NCBI GenBank assembly: GCA_017303855.1
Contig: JAFLBL010000015.1
Coordinates: forward strand, 1-64,000
DNA: 64,000 nucleotides
DNA from: Chitinophagales bacterium
Lineage (GTDB): Bacteria > Bacteroidota > Bacteroidia > Chitinophagales > Chitinophagaceae
Reading direction: 5' to 3'
The notes under the pieces were generated by a model, which was given only the letters and a program-made list of their open reading frames with translations, was not told where the DNA came from and ran no database searches. Both the position numbers and the translations under genes were made by a program. Position 1 is the stretch's first letter, and every line of letters begins with the position of its first letter. Shown piece by piece: positions 1-9,123 of this stretch.

Positions 1-1
1 G

Positions 2-1951
2 CCTGACTTCCCGACAGGTGGTATCATTTACGGCATGGAAGGTGTGAAAGCAGCCATGCATTATGGACGCGGCCGGGTAGTAGTGAGGGGCAAACTGACG
101 GTGGAAACCAAACCCAGCGGACGGGAGCAGGTAATCATTTCCGAAGTGCCTTACCAGGTAAACCGGGATGCCATGACGCACCGGATCGGAGAACTGGTGA
201 ATGAAAAAATCATTGAAGGGATTGCCCATGTCAACAATGAATCCAATGAAAAGGAAGGCACGCGCGTGGTACTGGACCTGAAAAAAGATGCCATTGCCAA
301 TGTGATCATTAACCAGTTATTCAAGCATACGGATCTGCAGACATCCTACGGTATCAATAACGTGGCGATTGTAAAAGGAAGGCCGAGAACGCTCAACCTG
401 AAAGATCTGATCAGTGAGTTTGTTGATTTCCGGCATGAAGTAGTGGTTAGGCGTACAAAGTTTGAATTGAATGAAGCGCAGAAAAGGGCACATATCCTGC
501 AAGGTTACCTGATTGCCCTGGATCACCTGGATGAAGTGATCGCCCTGATCCGCAGTTCGGCTACTCCGGACATAGCCAAAGAAAACCTGATCAATGCGGG
601 CTGGGGACTGGATGAAATACAGGCCAAAGCGATCCTGGAACTGCGGCTGCAGCGGCTGACAGGCATGGAACGCGATAAGATCAAGGAAGAGTATGACGAA
701 CTGATGAAGCTGATCGCCCACCTGAATGAATTATTATCCAACGAAGGCATGCGTTTTGATCTGATTAAAACGGAATTGCTGGAAATAAAGGAAAAATTCG
801 GGGATGCCCGTAAGACGGAGATTACCTACCTGGATGATGAGGTTAAAATAAAAGACCTGATTAAGGAAGAGGATGTGGTAATTACCATTTCTCACCTGGG
901 CTATATTAAACGCACGCCGGCGGAAGAGTTCCGTGCTCAACGAAGAGGCGGACGTGGGGTAATGGGTGGTAAAACCCGTGAAGAAGATTATATCGAGCAT
1001 TTATTCGTTGCTTCCACACACCATACCATGCTTTTCTTCACTGAAAAAGGAAGATGTTACTGGTTGAATGTGTATGAGATTCCGGAAGGGGAGAAGACCG
1101 GAAAAGGAAGAGCCATCCAGAACCTGATGCAATTACCTCCCGATGATAAAGTGCGGGCCATTCTGGATGTAAAAGACCTGAAAGATGAGGATTTTGTAAA
1201 GACACACAATATCGTACTGTGTACAAAGAAAGGCATCATCAAGAAAACGGAACTGCTGGACTTCAGCCGTCCGCGGCAGACGGGCGTGAATGCCATTACG
1301 ATAGTAGAAGGAGATGAACTGATTGAAGCCCGGATGACGGACGGCAACAGTGAAATCATGATGGCAGTGAAGAGTGGTCGTGCCATCCGGTTCTCCGAAG
1401 AAAAAGTAAGGCCTACCGGCCGGGGTGCTATTGGCGTGGCCGGTATTGAAGTGGATAATGAGCAGGATGAAGTAGTGGGAATGGTTTGTGTAAATCCGGA
1501 GACAGATGCATCCAAAACCGTACTGGTGGTAAGCGAAAAAGGATATGGCAAGCGGACACCTGTGGACGAATACCGGTTTACTAACCGCGGTGGCAAGGGT
1601 GTGAAAACGATCAATGTTACAGAAAAGACAGGTTCACTGGTTGGAATTTTGGATGTAAATGAACGTGAGGACATCATGATTACCTGTAAAAGCGGGGTAA
1701 CCATCCGGATGCCGGTCAGCGGAATCAGTGAACAGGGAAGGGCTACCCAGGGTGTAAAACTTATCCGGCTGGATGAGGGGGATGAAATCGCTGCCATTAC
1801 AAACCTGGACGATCAGGAAACAGTGGAAAATGAGGTGCACGCAGAAGAAACAGCCCCGGAAACAGCAGAAAATACGGAAACCGGTGAAAACGGTGGCGAT
1901 AACGCAACCGGAACCGGTGAAAATTCATCTGATGTAAGTGAAGCTGAATAA
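2..1951 (+). CDS. gyrA: DNA gyrase subunit A, C-terminal part (5' end outside the window)
   Basis: GyrA is the breakage-reunion and DNA-wrapping subunit of gyrase, which introduces negative supercoils using ATP with GyrB. The reading frame is open from base 2 (PDFPTGGIIYG, a conserved topoisomerase IIA segment), so the N-terminal region with the catalytic tyrosine lies upstream of the window. The visible part holds the end of the breakage-reunion domain, the coiled-coil region and the beta-pinwheel C-terminal domain. The GyrA box QRRGGRG is encoded at 938-958 and separates GyrA from ParC. Further pinwheel blade motifs (GRGAIGV, RGGKGVK) follow. The protein ends in an acidic, low-complexity tail of about 40 residues rich in Glu, Thr, Asn and Gly. 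The next gene starts 25 nt downstream on the same strand. Confidence 0.97.
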   Translation, partial: PDFPTGGIIYGMEGVKAAMHYGRGRVVVRGKLTVETKPSGREQVIISEVPYQVNRDAMTHRIGELVNEKIIEGIAHVNNESNEKEGTRVVLDLKKDAIANVIINQLFKHTDLQTSYGINNVAIVKGRPRTLNLKDLISEFVDFRHEVVVRRTKFELNEAQKRAHILQGYLIALDHLDEVIALIRSSATPDIAKENLINAGWGLDEIQAKAILELRLQRLTGMERDKIKEEYDELMKLIAHLNELLSNEGMRFDLIKTELLEIKEKFGDARKTEITYLDDEVKIKDLIKEEDVVITISHLGYIKRTPAEEFRAQRRGGRGVMGGKTREEDYIEHLFVASTHHTMLFFTEKGRCYWLNVYEIPEGEKTGKGRAIQNLMQLPPDDKVRAILDVKDLKDEDFVKTHNIVLCTKKGIIKKTELLDFSRPRQTGVNAITIVEGDELIEARMTDGNSEIMMAVKSGRAIRFSEEKVRPTGRGAIGVAGIEVDNEQDEVVGMVCVNPETDASKTVLVVSEKGYGKRTPVDEYRFTNRGGKGVKTINVTEKTGSLVGILDVNEREDIMITCKSGVTIRMPVSGISEQGRATQGVKLIRLDEGDEIAAITNLDDQETVENEVHAEETAPETAENTETGENGGDNATGTGENSSDVSEAE

Positions 1952-1976
1952 ACATTTAACAACTCAACTCAATATC

Positions 1977-3314
1977 ATGAAAAGGTTCTTCCTTCTTTTA
2001 ACGGTCAGCCTGTCAGCAGTAGCCGGTTTTGCACAGAAATATGATGATTTAAAAACGATTCTGATGCTGAATCAGCTTGAAAAAGCCAAAACAGAATTGG
2101 ATAAAAACATGACAAATGCCAAGTTTATAGCCAAACCTGAAGCATTTATCCTGAAGACAGCCATATATGCCGGTCTCGCACAATCTGAAGCCAGGAAAAA
2201 CAGTCCCGATGCCGAGCAGCTGATCGCAGCCGCGGATGAAGCATTTGGAAAATTTAAATCCATGGATGCCGGTATGGCCTTACTGAGCGACCCGACTTAT
2301 CAGAACGGCCCGATTAACCTGTATTCCTATTATTATTCCAGCGGTTATCACGATTACAATACCAATAAATGGGTACCGGGTTATACAAAACTGAAAAAAG
2401 CGGTGGAGTATTCAGACCTGTTATTGAGCCGGAAATTACTGACAGTTGCCATGGATACCAACGTACTGATCCTGGCAGGTATCACTGCGGAAAAAGCGAA
2501 TGCGGCGGATGACGCGGCTATATTTTACGGACGACTGGCCGATGCTAAAATTGCCGGTGATGGATTTGAAGGGGTCTACCGTTTCCTGGTCAGTCACGCA
2601 TTTGGTAAAAAGGACATGACCAGTTTTGAGAAATACAAGGGTTTGGGCGCTGAGTTGTTTCCGAAAAGCGAGTATTTCAAATATGACAAGATTGATTTTG
2701 CGGTGGGACTCACCGATAAATTTGAGGAAAAACTGGCCGCACTCAATGAAGTGCTGACTACCGATCCGGATAATGTAAAAGCCAACCAGGTGTTGGGAGA
2801 AATCATTTACGACACACTGAATCCGAAAGATCATACGGCCCCCTTACCGGCGAATGCCGCTGAACTGGAAAAGAAAATGATTGAAGCTTTCGGGAAAGTA
2901 GCCAAGGGTAAGCCCAATTACGAAATTCCCTATCTGTTTATCGGAGATCATTTTATTAATAAAGCCAATAAGGTGAACGACAGAAGGGATGCACATGCCA
3001 AAGACATGAAAGCACGTACAAAACCCGGAACCATGGCTTCTAAGGAAGATGTGGCAAAAAGGGAGGCCCTGGATAAAGAATACCTGGAAACACTGGAAGG
3101 TGCCCGCGAACCTTATGAAAAAGCAGCAGCCATTTTCGCGGCACACAGTTCATTGGAAATGCGTGATAAACAGCAATACAAAAAAGCCGCAAGCTACCTG
3201 GCCGATATTTATTCTTTTAAAAGAGTAATGGCTAAAGGCAAACCTGCCGATATAGCGAAGTATACAGCAGAGGAAAAGAAATGGAATGAAGTATACGATT
3301 CTATCAAGAACTGA
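1977..3314 (+). CDS. secreted helical-repeat (TPR-like) protein
   Basis: About 445 residues. The start at 1977 is chosen because it gives a clean signal peptide (MKRFFLLLTVSLSAVAGFAQ), whereas the longer reading from 1938 puts charged residues ahead of it and overlaps gyrA. The mature protein is almost entirely predicted helical and rich in Lys, Ala and Glu. Helix pairs resembling tetratricopeptide repeats can be seen, for example around LAALNEVLTTDPDNVKANQVLGEIIYD. No catalytic motif is visible. It is probably periplasmic or outer-membrane associated and may be a scaffold. It follows gyrA by 25 nt and ends at a strong terminator, so co-transcription with gyrA is likely. Secretion is well supported; the role is unknown. 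Confidence 0.8.
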   Translation: MKRFFLLLTVSLSAVAGFAQKYDDLKTILMLNQLEKAKTELDKNMTNAKFIAKPEAFILKTAIYAGLAQSEARKNSPDAEQLIAAADEAFGKFKSMDAGMALLSDPTYQNGPINLYSYYYSSGYHDYNTNKWVPGYTKLKKAVEYSDLLLSRKLLTVAMDTNVLILAGITAEKANAADDAAIFYGRLADAKIAGDGFEGVYRFLVSHAFGKKDMTSFEKYKGLGAELFPKSEYFKYDKIDFAVGLTDKFEEKLAALNEVLTTDPDNVKANQVLGEIIYDTLNPKDHTAPLPANAAELEKKMIEAFGKVAKGKPNYEIPYLFIGDHFINKANKVNDRRDAHAKDMKARTKPGTMASKEDVAKREALDKEYLETLEGAREPYEKAAAIFAAHSSLEMRDKQQYKKAASYLADIYSFKRVMAKGKPADIAKYTAEEKKWNEVYDSIKN

Positions 3315-3337
3315 TTCGTTTAAGTAATCCGACAGGA

Positions 3338-3369
3338 GGGCTGCATCAAAAGGGTGCAGCCCTTTTTTT
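3338..3369 (+). terminator. rho-independent terminator after the gyrA/TPR unit
   Basis: A perfect 8-bp stem GGGCTGCA/TGCAGCCC (3338-3345 with 3355-3362), a 9-nt loop and a run of seven T (3363-3369), 24 nt after the stop codon of the TPR-like gene. Confidence 0.9.
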
Positions 3370-3551
3370 ATGTCAGCAGGGGCCCGGTAACACAGGCTTT
3401 GTTGCGACGGGTCTGGGCGGCAAAAGATAAACATCGACTTAACATAATATAAATTATAGGAACAAACATGTATAAATCATGAACTTTCTAAGATGCTGAA
3501 AGTAAGTAGTTTGTATGGATTTTTTAGTAACTTACTATTGAAAATGCAACC

Positions 3552-4067
3552 ATGAATCTCAGAAATGCCTTGATAGCCGAACATTCCAAAGCACAATGCA
3601 TGAGGATTGTAAACTGGATCGGTACGGATCAGCAACGATTCAATGAACTGTTGAACTTATTTCTATCTGATGAAAAACTGTTAGTGCAACGGGCCGCCTG
3701 GCCACTGAGTTATGCTGTAGAAGCCTGCCCTTCTTTTATACGGGCACATTACGGAAAGCTCATTAAGAATATGCAACGGCCAGGCCTGCCAGATGCGGTT
3801 AAACGGAATACAGTCAGGATTTTTCAGGATACAGACGTTCCTGAACGATACCGTGGAGAGCTGATGAATGCCTGTTTCGGCTTTATTGAATCCTTGTCCG
3901 AAAAACCAGCCGTGAAGGCTTTTGCCCTGACAGTACTCTTTAACCTGTCCAAACAATACCCGGACATACAGCCGGAATTGAAAGCCATTATTGAGGACCG
4001 ATGGGAGTATGAAACGGCCGCGTTCAGATCACGCGGCCGGAAAATTCTAAAGCAACTCGCTAAATAA
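3552..4067 (+). CDS. HEAT-like repeat protein of unknown function
   Basis: 171 residues, cytoplasmic (no signal peptide or membrane segment). It is all-helical, with helix pairs resembling HEAT or DNA-alkylation-repair-type repeats: a repeat around LFLSDEKLLVQRAAWPLSYAVE, then NTVRIFQDTDVPERYRGELMNACFGFI, then AVKAFALTVLFNLSKQYPDIQPELKAII. It ends in a basic stretch (RSRGRKILKQLAK). Such solenoids usually bind protein or nucleic acid, and no enzymatic residue is evident. It is monocistronic, between the terminator at 3.3 kb and the convergent barrel gene. The fold is inferred from pattern only. Confidence 0.7.
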   Translation: MNLRNALIAEHSKAQCMRIVNWIGTDQQRFNELLNLFLSDEKLLVQRAAWPLSYAVEACPSFIRAHYGKLIKNMQRPGLPDAVKRNTVRIFQDTDVPERYRGELMNACFGFIESLSEKPAVKAFALTVLFNLSKQYPDIQPELKAIIEDRWEYETAAFRSRGRKILKQLAK

Positions 4068-4088
4068 AGTGGCAATTACCAAACGCCT

Positions 4089-4784
4089 TTACTCGCCAGC
4101 CCCGATATTAAACCGCAGCGCCAGCTGTATAGCCGGGTGCGATTTTAATTCTTCAAATACTACACCATAGCCACTGCTTGCCGTGGTGACACTCATATAA
4201 CCGGCAGATAAACGAATACCGATTTTCTCACTTGCCCGGTACAATATACCTGCAGCCACTCCCGCATTGAAGGAACCCCGCTCATCGGATGGATACATTT
4301 CCGGTGAATCGCCCGCCGGGGATACAGTATACTCACTGTAATTGATCTTACTGGAATAACCAATGGTACCACTTATATAAGGCAGCAACGGTTTTTCATC
4401 ATCACTGTTATCCGCAAGAAAATAACCAAGGGTATAATTCAATGTATAATCAAACCCCGATTTGCCTTGTACTCTAACCGGCCCGGGTGTGCTGCTGTAA
4501 GAACTTACCGTCATATAATCAAACTTGTTACCGGCATTTATACCCATATCAAACCAGTGATGAATCCGGCGGTCATCCCGGGAACGGCCCGCACTGATAA
4601 AAAAACCGGGACTGGCTGAGCGTTCCCCGTTTTGCATCCGGTAGTTGATGCCCATTTCATATATCCGGCCAGATTTGGTGAATAGATTCACTTTCTTATA
4701 CTGGGCCATGGCCAGCTGTGCGGTTAATAGAAAAAGTAACAGCCAAAATGCATTCAATTGAACCCGGGTAACGCTGCTCATCAT
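4089..4784 (-). CDS. predicted outer-membrane beta-barrel protein
   Basis: 231 residues with a signal peptide (hydrophobic segment FWLLLFLLTAQLAMAQ). The mature part alternates polar and hydrophobic residues typical of an 8-10-strand outer-membrane barrel, with strands rich in Tyr and Gly (FDYTLNYTLGYFLAD, AGVAAGILYRAS, IGIRLSAGYMSV). The last strand ends IQLALRFNIGAGE. It is the third gene of an operon: its ATG overlaps the stop codon of the upstream DUF3857 gene by one base (TAATG), so translation is probably coupled. It resembles the Bacteroidota porin-family outer-membrane proteins. The ligand is unknown. Confidence 0.75.
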   Translation of the reverse strand: MMSSVTRVQLNAFWLLLFLLTAQLAMAQYKKVNLFTKSGRIYEMGINYRMQNGERSASPGFFISAGRSRDDRRIHHWFDMGINAGNKFDYMTVSSYSSTPGPVRVQGKSGFDYTLNYTLGYFLADNSDDEKPLLPYISGTIGYSSKINYSEYTVSPAGDSPEMYPSDERGSFNAGVAAGILYRASEKIGIRLSAGYMSVTTASSGYGVVFEELKSHPAIQLALRFNIGAGE

Positions 4785-7003
4785 TATTTAGTTTTTGGTT
4801 TTAATAAAATATATTTATACGAATTATTATACGCCGCATCCACAAAAGCCAGCATGTCAGCCCATTTTTCTTTAGGCATCCGGGCCTGTTTATAGACTTT
4901 CTGTATATGCAATACCACCACATCGTCCTCTTTTTCGGCGGTACAGGAAAACAACCCGGCTTCATTTTCCACTTTGCTGTTCAGCTCCTGCAACCCTTCC
5001 ACCGAATAACCTGCTGGTACCTGGAAACGGATCTTCCAGTTCAACGTACGTGCATAGCTGACATTAATATCATATTTCCTTTCCCGCTCTTCCTGTTTGA
5101 TCTGCAATTGGGATCCCACGAGACCGGGCAGATTGATCAGTATTTTTTTACCGGCTTTGCGTACCAGGTCACTGAGCTCAAATTCTTCACTGTATTTTAA
5201 TTCAGCATTATTGATGGTGCGTCCGTCGCTCGATATTTCAAAATTGGTATACTTTACTTTTTGACGGAATTCCCGCTCCAGTTCATCCACCACGGCTTTT
5301 TCTTTCTTTTTGGCGAATTCATCTTTCAGTGTCCTGGTGTATTTATAATATTCATCCAGCTGGTTGCCATACATATAGGATGTGGCTGACCGGCCACCAT
5401 AACTTTCATGGTCATTCAGCATATAAGGCGTATACTGCATGACCGAACCAATTTCCCGGTTCTTACTGATGCCATTATAGGAATTGAACCGTTTTACTTT
5501 CAGCGCGGACAAATTCTCCGTAAAAGCGACATTGATCAGAAAATCGCTGGTATTATCAGCCGCGGCTGCATCCGGCAATTTTAACTGCCTTACCTGCACC
5601 GTACTACCTTTCCCGGGGGGCATATTCAGCACCCAGGCATCCGCCCCCAGCAGATTTTCCACCAATTCTCCGGGGTTACTGTGATCCGTGCAATTGAAAT
5701 AAAACTTATCGCCTACCCGAAGCACATACCGTATTTCCTGCTCAAATATCACTTCATTAAAACTCCGCATGGAAGCGGGAACACAAATGATCAGGTCCGA
5801 TTTTATATCACGCTGGTATAAAACGGATCCCAGCAGATAGGCCGCCATTTTATCGCTCAGGTAATTGTCACGGTTCACCACCATGTTCCTGATTTTGTAA
5901 TACGCTTTTTCAATAAACCGGTCGTTAGCGGCTGCTTTATAGCCCAGCGAAACCAACTCTTTCCAGATGGCATCCACGGCTTTATTTACCGTATACTGGC
6001 TGTTGAAATACTGATCACCTACCTGCTCATAATCCTCCCAGGCTTTCCGGGCCAGTTCCTCTTTTGAAAACTGACTTTTATTTTCACCCCGGTTGCCTAC
6101 AAGCGCTCCTTTTACTTTATCACTGTTGGCATAAATAACCTGGAATTTCACCAGCGGATATACACTCAGCGAGTTGATAAAATTCACGTCTTTCTCCACG
6201 CCCCTGTCCGTATCGGTAAACACATAACGGAAAAATTCAGGATCCGCTGCGGTCGTCCGTTTAAATGCCGGCGCCCCGTTCAGGGCCAGTGACTTGAAAT
6301 AAGATTTCTCATCCGTCTCCATCACTATCTCATTAAACAGGATCGGATAGGATTTATTACAGATTTCAAACTGCGGATTAAACTCGATATAGCCTGAATT
6401 TTTTACATTCAGTTTGTTGTGCGTATTGGTCACGTACTCGAATATATCACCCGGATTGAGGTCCGGGATGGCCACTTTATAATAGGCTCCGGCACCTTCC
6501 ATTTCCTTATCAAAAAAGCTCTTGAAAAATTCGGGTACGGAGGATACCTGCTCCACACTTACCGCCCGGTCCAGTGCCACCCTGCTTACCGTGCCATCCG
6601 GTTTGGTGATCCGCGCACTGAATCCATCCAGTTTGTCCGTATACCGGAAATAGATTTCGGTAAAATTCCTGACCGCATTCCGGTCATTCAACCTGATTCT
6701 GAAACGCACATTTTCAAGGAATATAAGGCTTCTCTCTCCTTTTGTCAGAAATCCGCTTCTTGATTTCTTGTCAATACTGACCATCCGCCGGTAACCCAGG
6801 ATCACCGCCGATTCGTCTTTGTATTTTTCGGGTATTGCTGACTGTTTAAAGGCGGGTTGCTTGTCCTCCCACAAGGGTTTGGCATTTACTTCCAGGGTCT
6901 CCAGGAAATCCTCATCAATTATATCCTGGGCCGACAGCTGTATGCTGTTCAACGTGAACAGGCACATCAGCAGCAGCCCCGTATAAGCCAGGTATTTTTT
7001 CAT
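4784..7003 (-). CDS. DUF3857-type secreted protein with a degenerate transglutaminase-like region
   Basis: 739 residues from the ATG at 7003, preferred over an upstream in-frame start because it begins at the signal peptide (MKKYLAYTGLLLMCLFTLN). The N-terminal 300 residues follow the DUF3857 pattern (beta-rich, secreted, found beside transglutaminase-like domains). In the region matching the papain-like core of its upstream neighbour, none of the three catalytic positions is kept: the neighbour's GDC, NNH and FLD are replaced here by LSD, EQE and FNC. It therefore looks like a non-catalytic paralogue. It lies 10 nt after the active paralogue and overlaps the barrel gene, suggesting a three-component envelope system. 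The role is not known. Confidence 0.78.
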   Translation of the reverse strand: MKKYLAYTGLLLMCLFTLNSIQLSAQDIIDEDFLETLEVNAKPLWEDKQPAFKQSAIPEKYKDESAVILGYRRMVSIDKKSRSGFLTKGERSLIFLENVRFRIRLNDRNAVRNFTEIYFRYTDKLDGFSARITKPDGTVSRVALDRAVSVEQVSSVPEFFKSFFDKEMEGAGAYYKVAIPDLNPGDIFEYVTNTHNKLNVKNSGYIEFNPQFEICNKSYPILFNEIVMETDEKSYFKSLALNGAPAFKRTTAADPEFFRYVFTDTDRGVEKDVNFINSLSVYPLVKFQVIYANSDKVKGALVGNRGENKSQFSKEELARKAWEDYEQVGDQYFNSQYTVNKAVDAIWKELVSLGYKAAANDRFIEKAYYKIRNMVVNRDNYLSDKMAAYLLGSVLYQRDIKSDLIICVPASMRSFNEVIFEQEIRYVLRVGDKFYFNCTDHSNPGELVENLLGADAWVLNMPPGKGSTVQVRQLKLPDAAAADNTSDFLINVAFTENLSALKVKRFNSYNGISKNREIGSVMQYTPYMLNDHESYGGRSATSYMYGNQLDEYYKYTRTLKDEFAKKKEKAVVDELEREFRQKVKYTNFEISSDGRTINNAELKYSEEFELSDLVRKAGKKILINLPGLVGSQLQIKQEERERKYDINVSYARTLNWKIRFQVPAGYSVEGLQELNSKVENEAGLFSCTAEKEDDVVVLHIQKVYKQARMPKEKWADMLAFVDAAYNNSYKYILLKPKTK

Positions 7004-7013
7004 AGTCGGTTTA

Positions 7014-9008
7014 TTATTTTTTACTGATGGTAACCAGGTAACGGTTGAATTCACGGATTGATTCAATAAATTTTCTCCAGTCGGCAAACTCCTTCTTCCG
7101 GATCATGCTGTTACTGATGGTCAGTTCTTTTTTCAGGATCAGCCGGTTTCCTTCAACCAGGTAACTTCCTTTAAACGCATAGCCGGCCCCGCTGACTTCC
7201 AGGTTATCGGGTTTATCCGTAAACTGAAAACCGGCCGGCAGGGTCAGTGCTATTTCATCTTCAAATTTTACGATAATATCAAGGTCATATCCTTCCACTC
7301 TTTTTTCATCGGGAATAAACCGTTCCAGTGATTTCGGGAAAAAGTCAATACTCACGTACTTATCGCCACTGATCGTACTCACGGTATTGCTCAGATCCAC
7401 TTCACCTTCGATGGATACCGGTATTTCGCGGTTCTTTAAATCACTGGTTTTAACATTGGTGGCAATCATGTTATTGTTGCCAAATTCCAGGTAATCATTC
7501 AGGAACTCTTTCGTACTGCTGGCCGGAAGTTCCTGGTATTCCTGGTGGAAGCTTGTCCGTTGATTACCGGTCAGCTCCACTTTTACTTTACCCGTCAGTT
7601 TCTCCCCTGCCAGTGTCAGTTCGGCTTTGGTGTATAACCTGTTCTCCGCGGCTGTGGTTACCGGTACGGTTTTAATTTCCGATTTATCACCATTGGCAAT
7701 AAGTACTTCTTTGCCCTGGATACGGAATGCATTTTCGCCAAATGGCACAAACTTTTCAGTTCCATCCAGGAAATACGTTTTACCACCATATATCAATGTG
7801 CAGATCGCATGATTATTTACACAAAGTGCGGGTAAAGACTGCGGGTATGGCAGGTGCCGGGTTCCGATCCAGGTGAACCGGGCATCAAAACCGGCCATTT
7901 GCAGGAGTTCCGTAAGTATATTGGCCATCCCCTTACAATCCCCGTATTTTTTTGCCATCACATCCTGCGCCGAAGCCGGAATATATCCGGATAAACCATC
8001 TTCATACGCGATATAACGGATATGATCCTGAACCCAGTAATAGATGGCTTTAATTTTATCGGTGTCCGTCGTTTTGCCTTTTACAATTTCATCGAGCAAT
8101 GATTTCAACGCCACCTTATCATTACCGGCCATCTTGTACAACCGGTTATTCCATTTGTAGATATCATCCACATTTTCAAAAGCCCGGAACGATTCTCCTT
8201 TATAGTCAAAAGAACGTAGCTGAACAATCACATGCGGATCGGTATAGGCCCGGCCGATACGCCGGTATTCACTTTTATACGCCGGTAATTCTTTTAATAC
8301 AAATTCATGACTGGTTACTCCTTTCGATGTATTATCGCCGGTTTCAATATTGTACCCGGTAAAATTCATCTTCTTAAAATCAATCCTGAGCCAGTCCGGA
8401 ACTTTAAAGGAAATCACCTGTTCGATAACCGGATACGATTCATGGAAAAATAAACGGGTCAGGTACCGGCCGTCCGAATAGAGTTTCTTCACCGTAATCT
8501 TCTGCACCATTCCCTTATTGGTAAAACGCAGCGGGAAAAACTGCACCCGGCTGTCATCAAAGAAAATATCGTCATCCGCTACCGCCCGGTCTATGCCGCC
8601 TTTTTCATACGTGATAAACTTGTTTCCCCGTTTTTCAGCGCGTTTAAATGTTTTCAGCTGTATAAACTTGTTATAATACTCCGGATACATTACAGAGGCA
8701 AAACGCTTCAGTGAAAGAAACTCGTACTCGGCGTCCTCTGTAACCTGTACCACCTGGTCTCCCAGTTCATTTTTGCCCACATCAAATGAAAACGTCTTCT
8801 TTGAGGAAATACAGACCACCCCGTCCTCTGTGTATTTTTTGGCATAGGATTCCGCCAGATTTATATCAGCCGTGGTTTGTGCCTGTGACCGGGAAGGATA
8901 AAAGCCGGTAAAAAATAACAACAGGAGAAATCCGGAGTTTTTAGCAAATAATACAGCACGCTGTAGAAAACCGTGAACGGCCGGATCCCGATACGAATAT
9001 TTTTCCAT
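7014..9008 (-). CDS. DUF3857 / transglutaminase-like secreted protein
   Basis: 664 residues. A hydrophobic segment (FLLLLFFTGFYPSRSQAQ) at about 27-44 is a signal peptide with a longer than usual N-region, so the true start could lie a little downstream. DUF3857 covers roughly residues 70-240. A transglutaminase-like domain follows at about 300-430 with a full catalytic triad: Cys near 358 (KYGDCKGMA), His near 400 (VNNHAICTL) and Asp near 415 (YFLDGTEKF). The C-terminal part is beta-rich. The fold usually acts as a protease or amidase in this context rather than a cross-linker; the substrate is unknown. It is the first gene of the minus-strand operon with a degenerate paralogue (10-nt gap) and an outer-membrane barrel. 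Confidence 0.85.
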   Translation of the reverse strand: MEKYSYRDPAVHGFLQRAVLFAKNSGFLLLLFFTGFYPSRSQAQTTADINLAESYAKKYTEDGVVCISSKKTFSFDVGKNELGDQVVQVTEDAEYEFLSLKRFASVMYPEYYNKFIQLKTFKRAEKRGNKFITYEKGGIDRAVADDDIFFDDSRVQFFPLRFTNKGMVQKITVKKLYSDGRYLTRLFFHESYPVIEQVISFKVPDWLRIDFKKMNFTGYNIETGDNTSKGVTSHEFVLKELPAYKSEYRRIGRAYTDPHVIVQLRSFDYKGESFRAFENVDDIYKWNNRLYKMAGNDKVALKSLLDEIVKGKTTDTDKIKAIYYWVQDHIRYIAYEDGLSGYIPASAQDVMAKKYGDCKGMANILTELLQMAGFDARFTWIGTRHLPYPQSLPALCVNNHAICTLIYGGKTYFLDGTEKFVPFGENAFRIQGKEVLIANGDKSEIKTVPVTTAAENRLYTKAELTLAGEKLTGKVKVELTGNQRTSFHQEYQELPASSTKEFLNDYLEFGNNNMIATNVKTSDLKNREIPVSIEGEVDLSNTVSTISGDKYVSIDFFPKSLERFIPDEKRVEGYDLDIIVKFEDEIALTLPAGFQFTDKPDNLEVSGAGYAFKGSYLVEGNRLILKKELTISNSMIRKKEFADWRKFIESIREFNRYLVTISKK

Positions 9009-9123
9009 ACGGAAAGGTTAGGTATTTATATATCCGGTAAATATAAAAAAATACACAAAAAGGAGGTACTGTTCAGCGCTGTTTTTTATCAGGCCGGCGG
9101 TTGATTAAAAAGTTTTATTCGTT

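Noticed and set aside
1057..1797. 246-codon open frame antisense to gyrA
   Set aside because: Opposite strand of a conserved gene, Ser/Thr/Pro-rich composition, no start signals.
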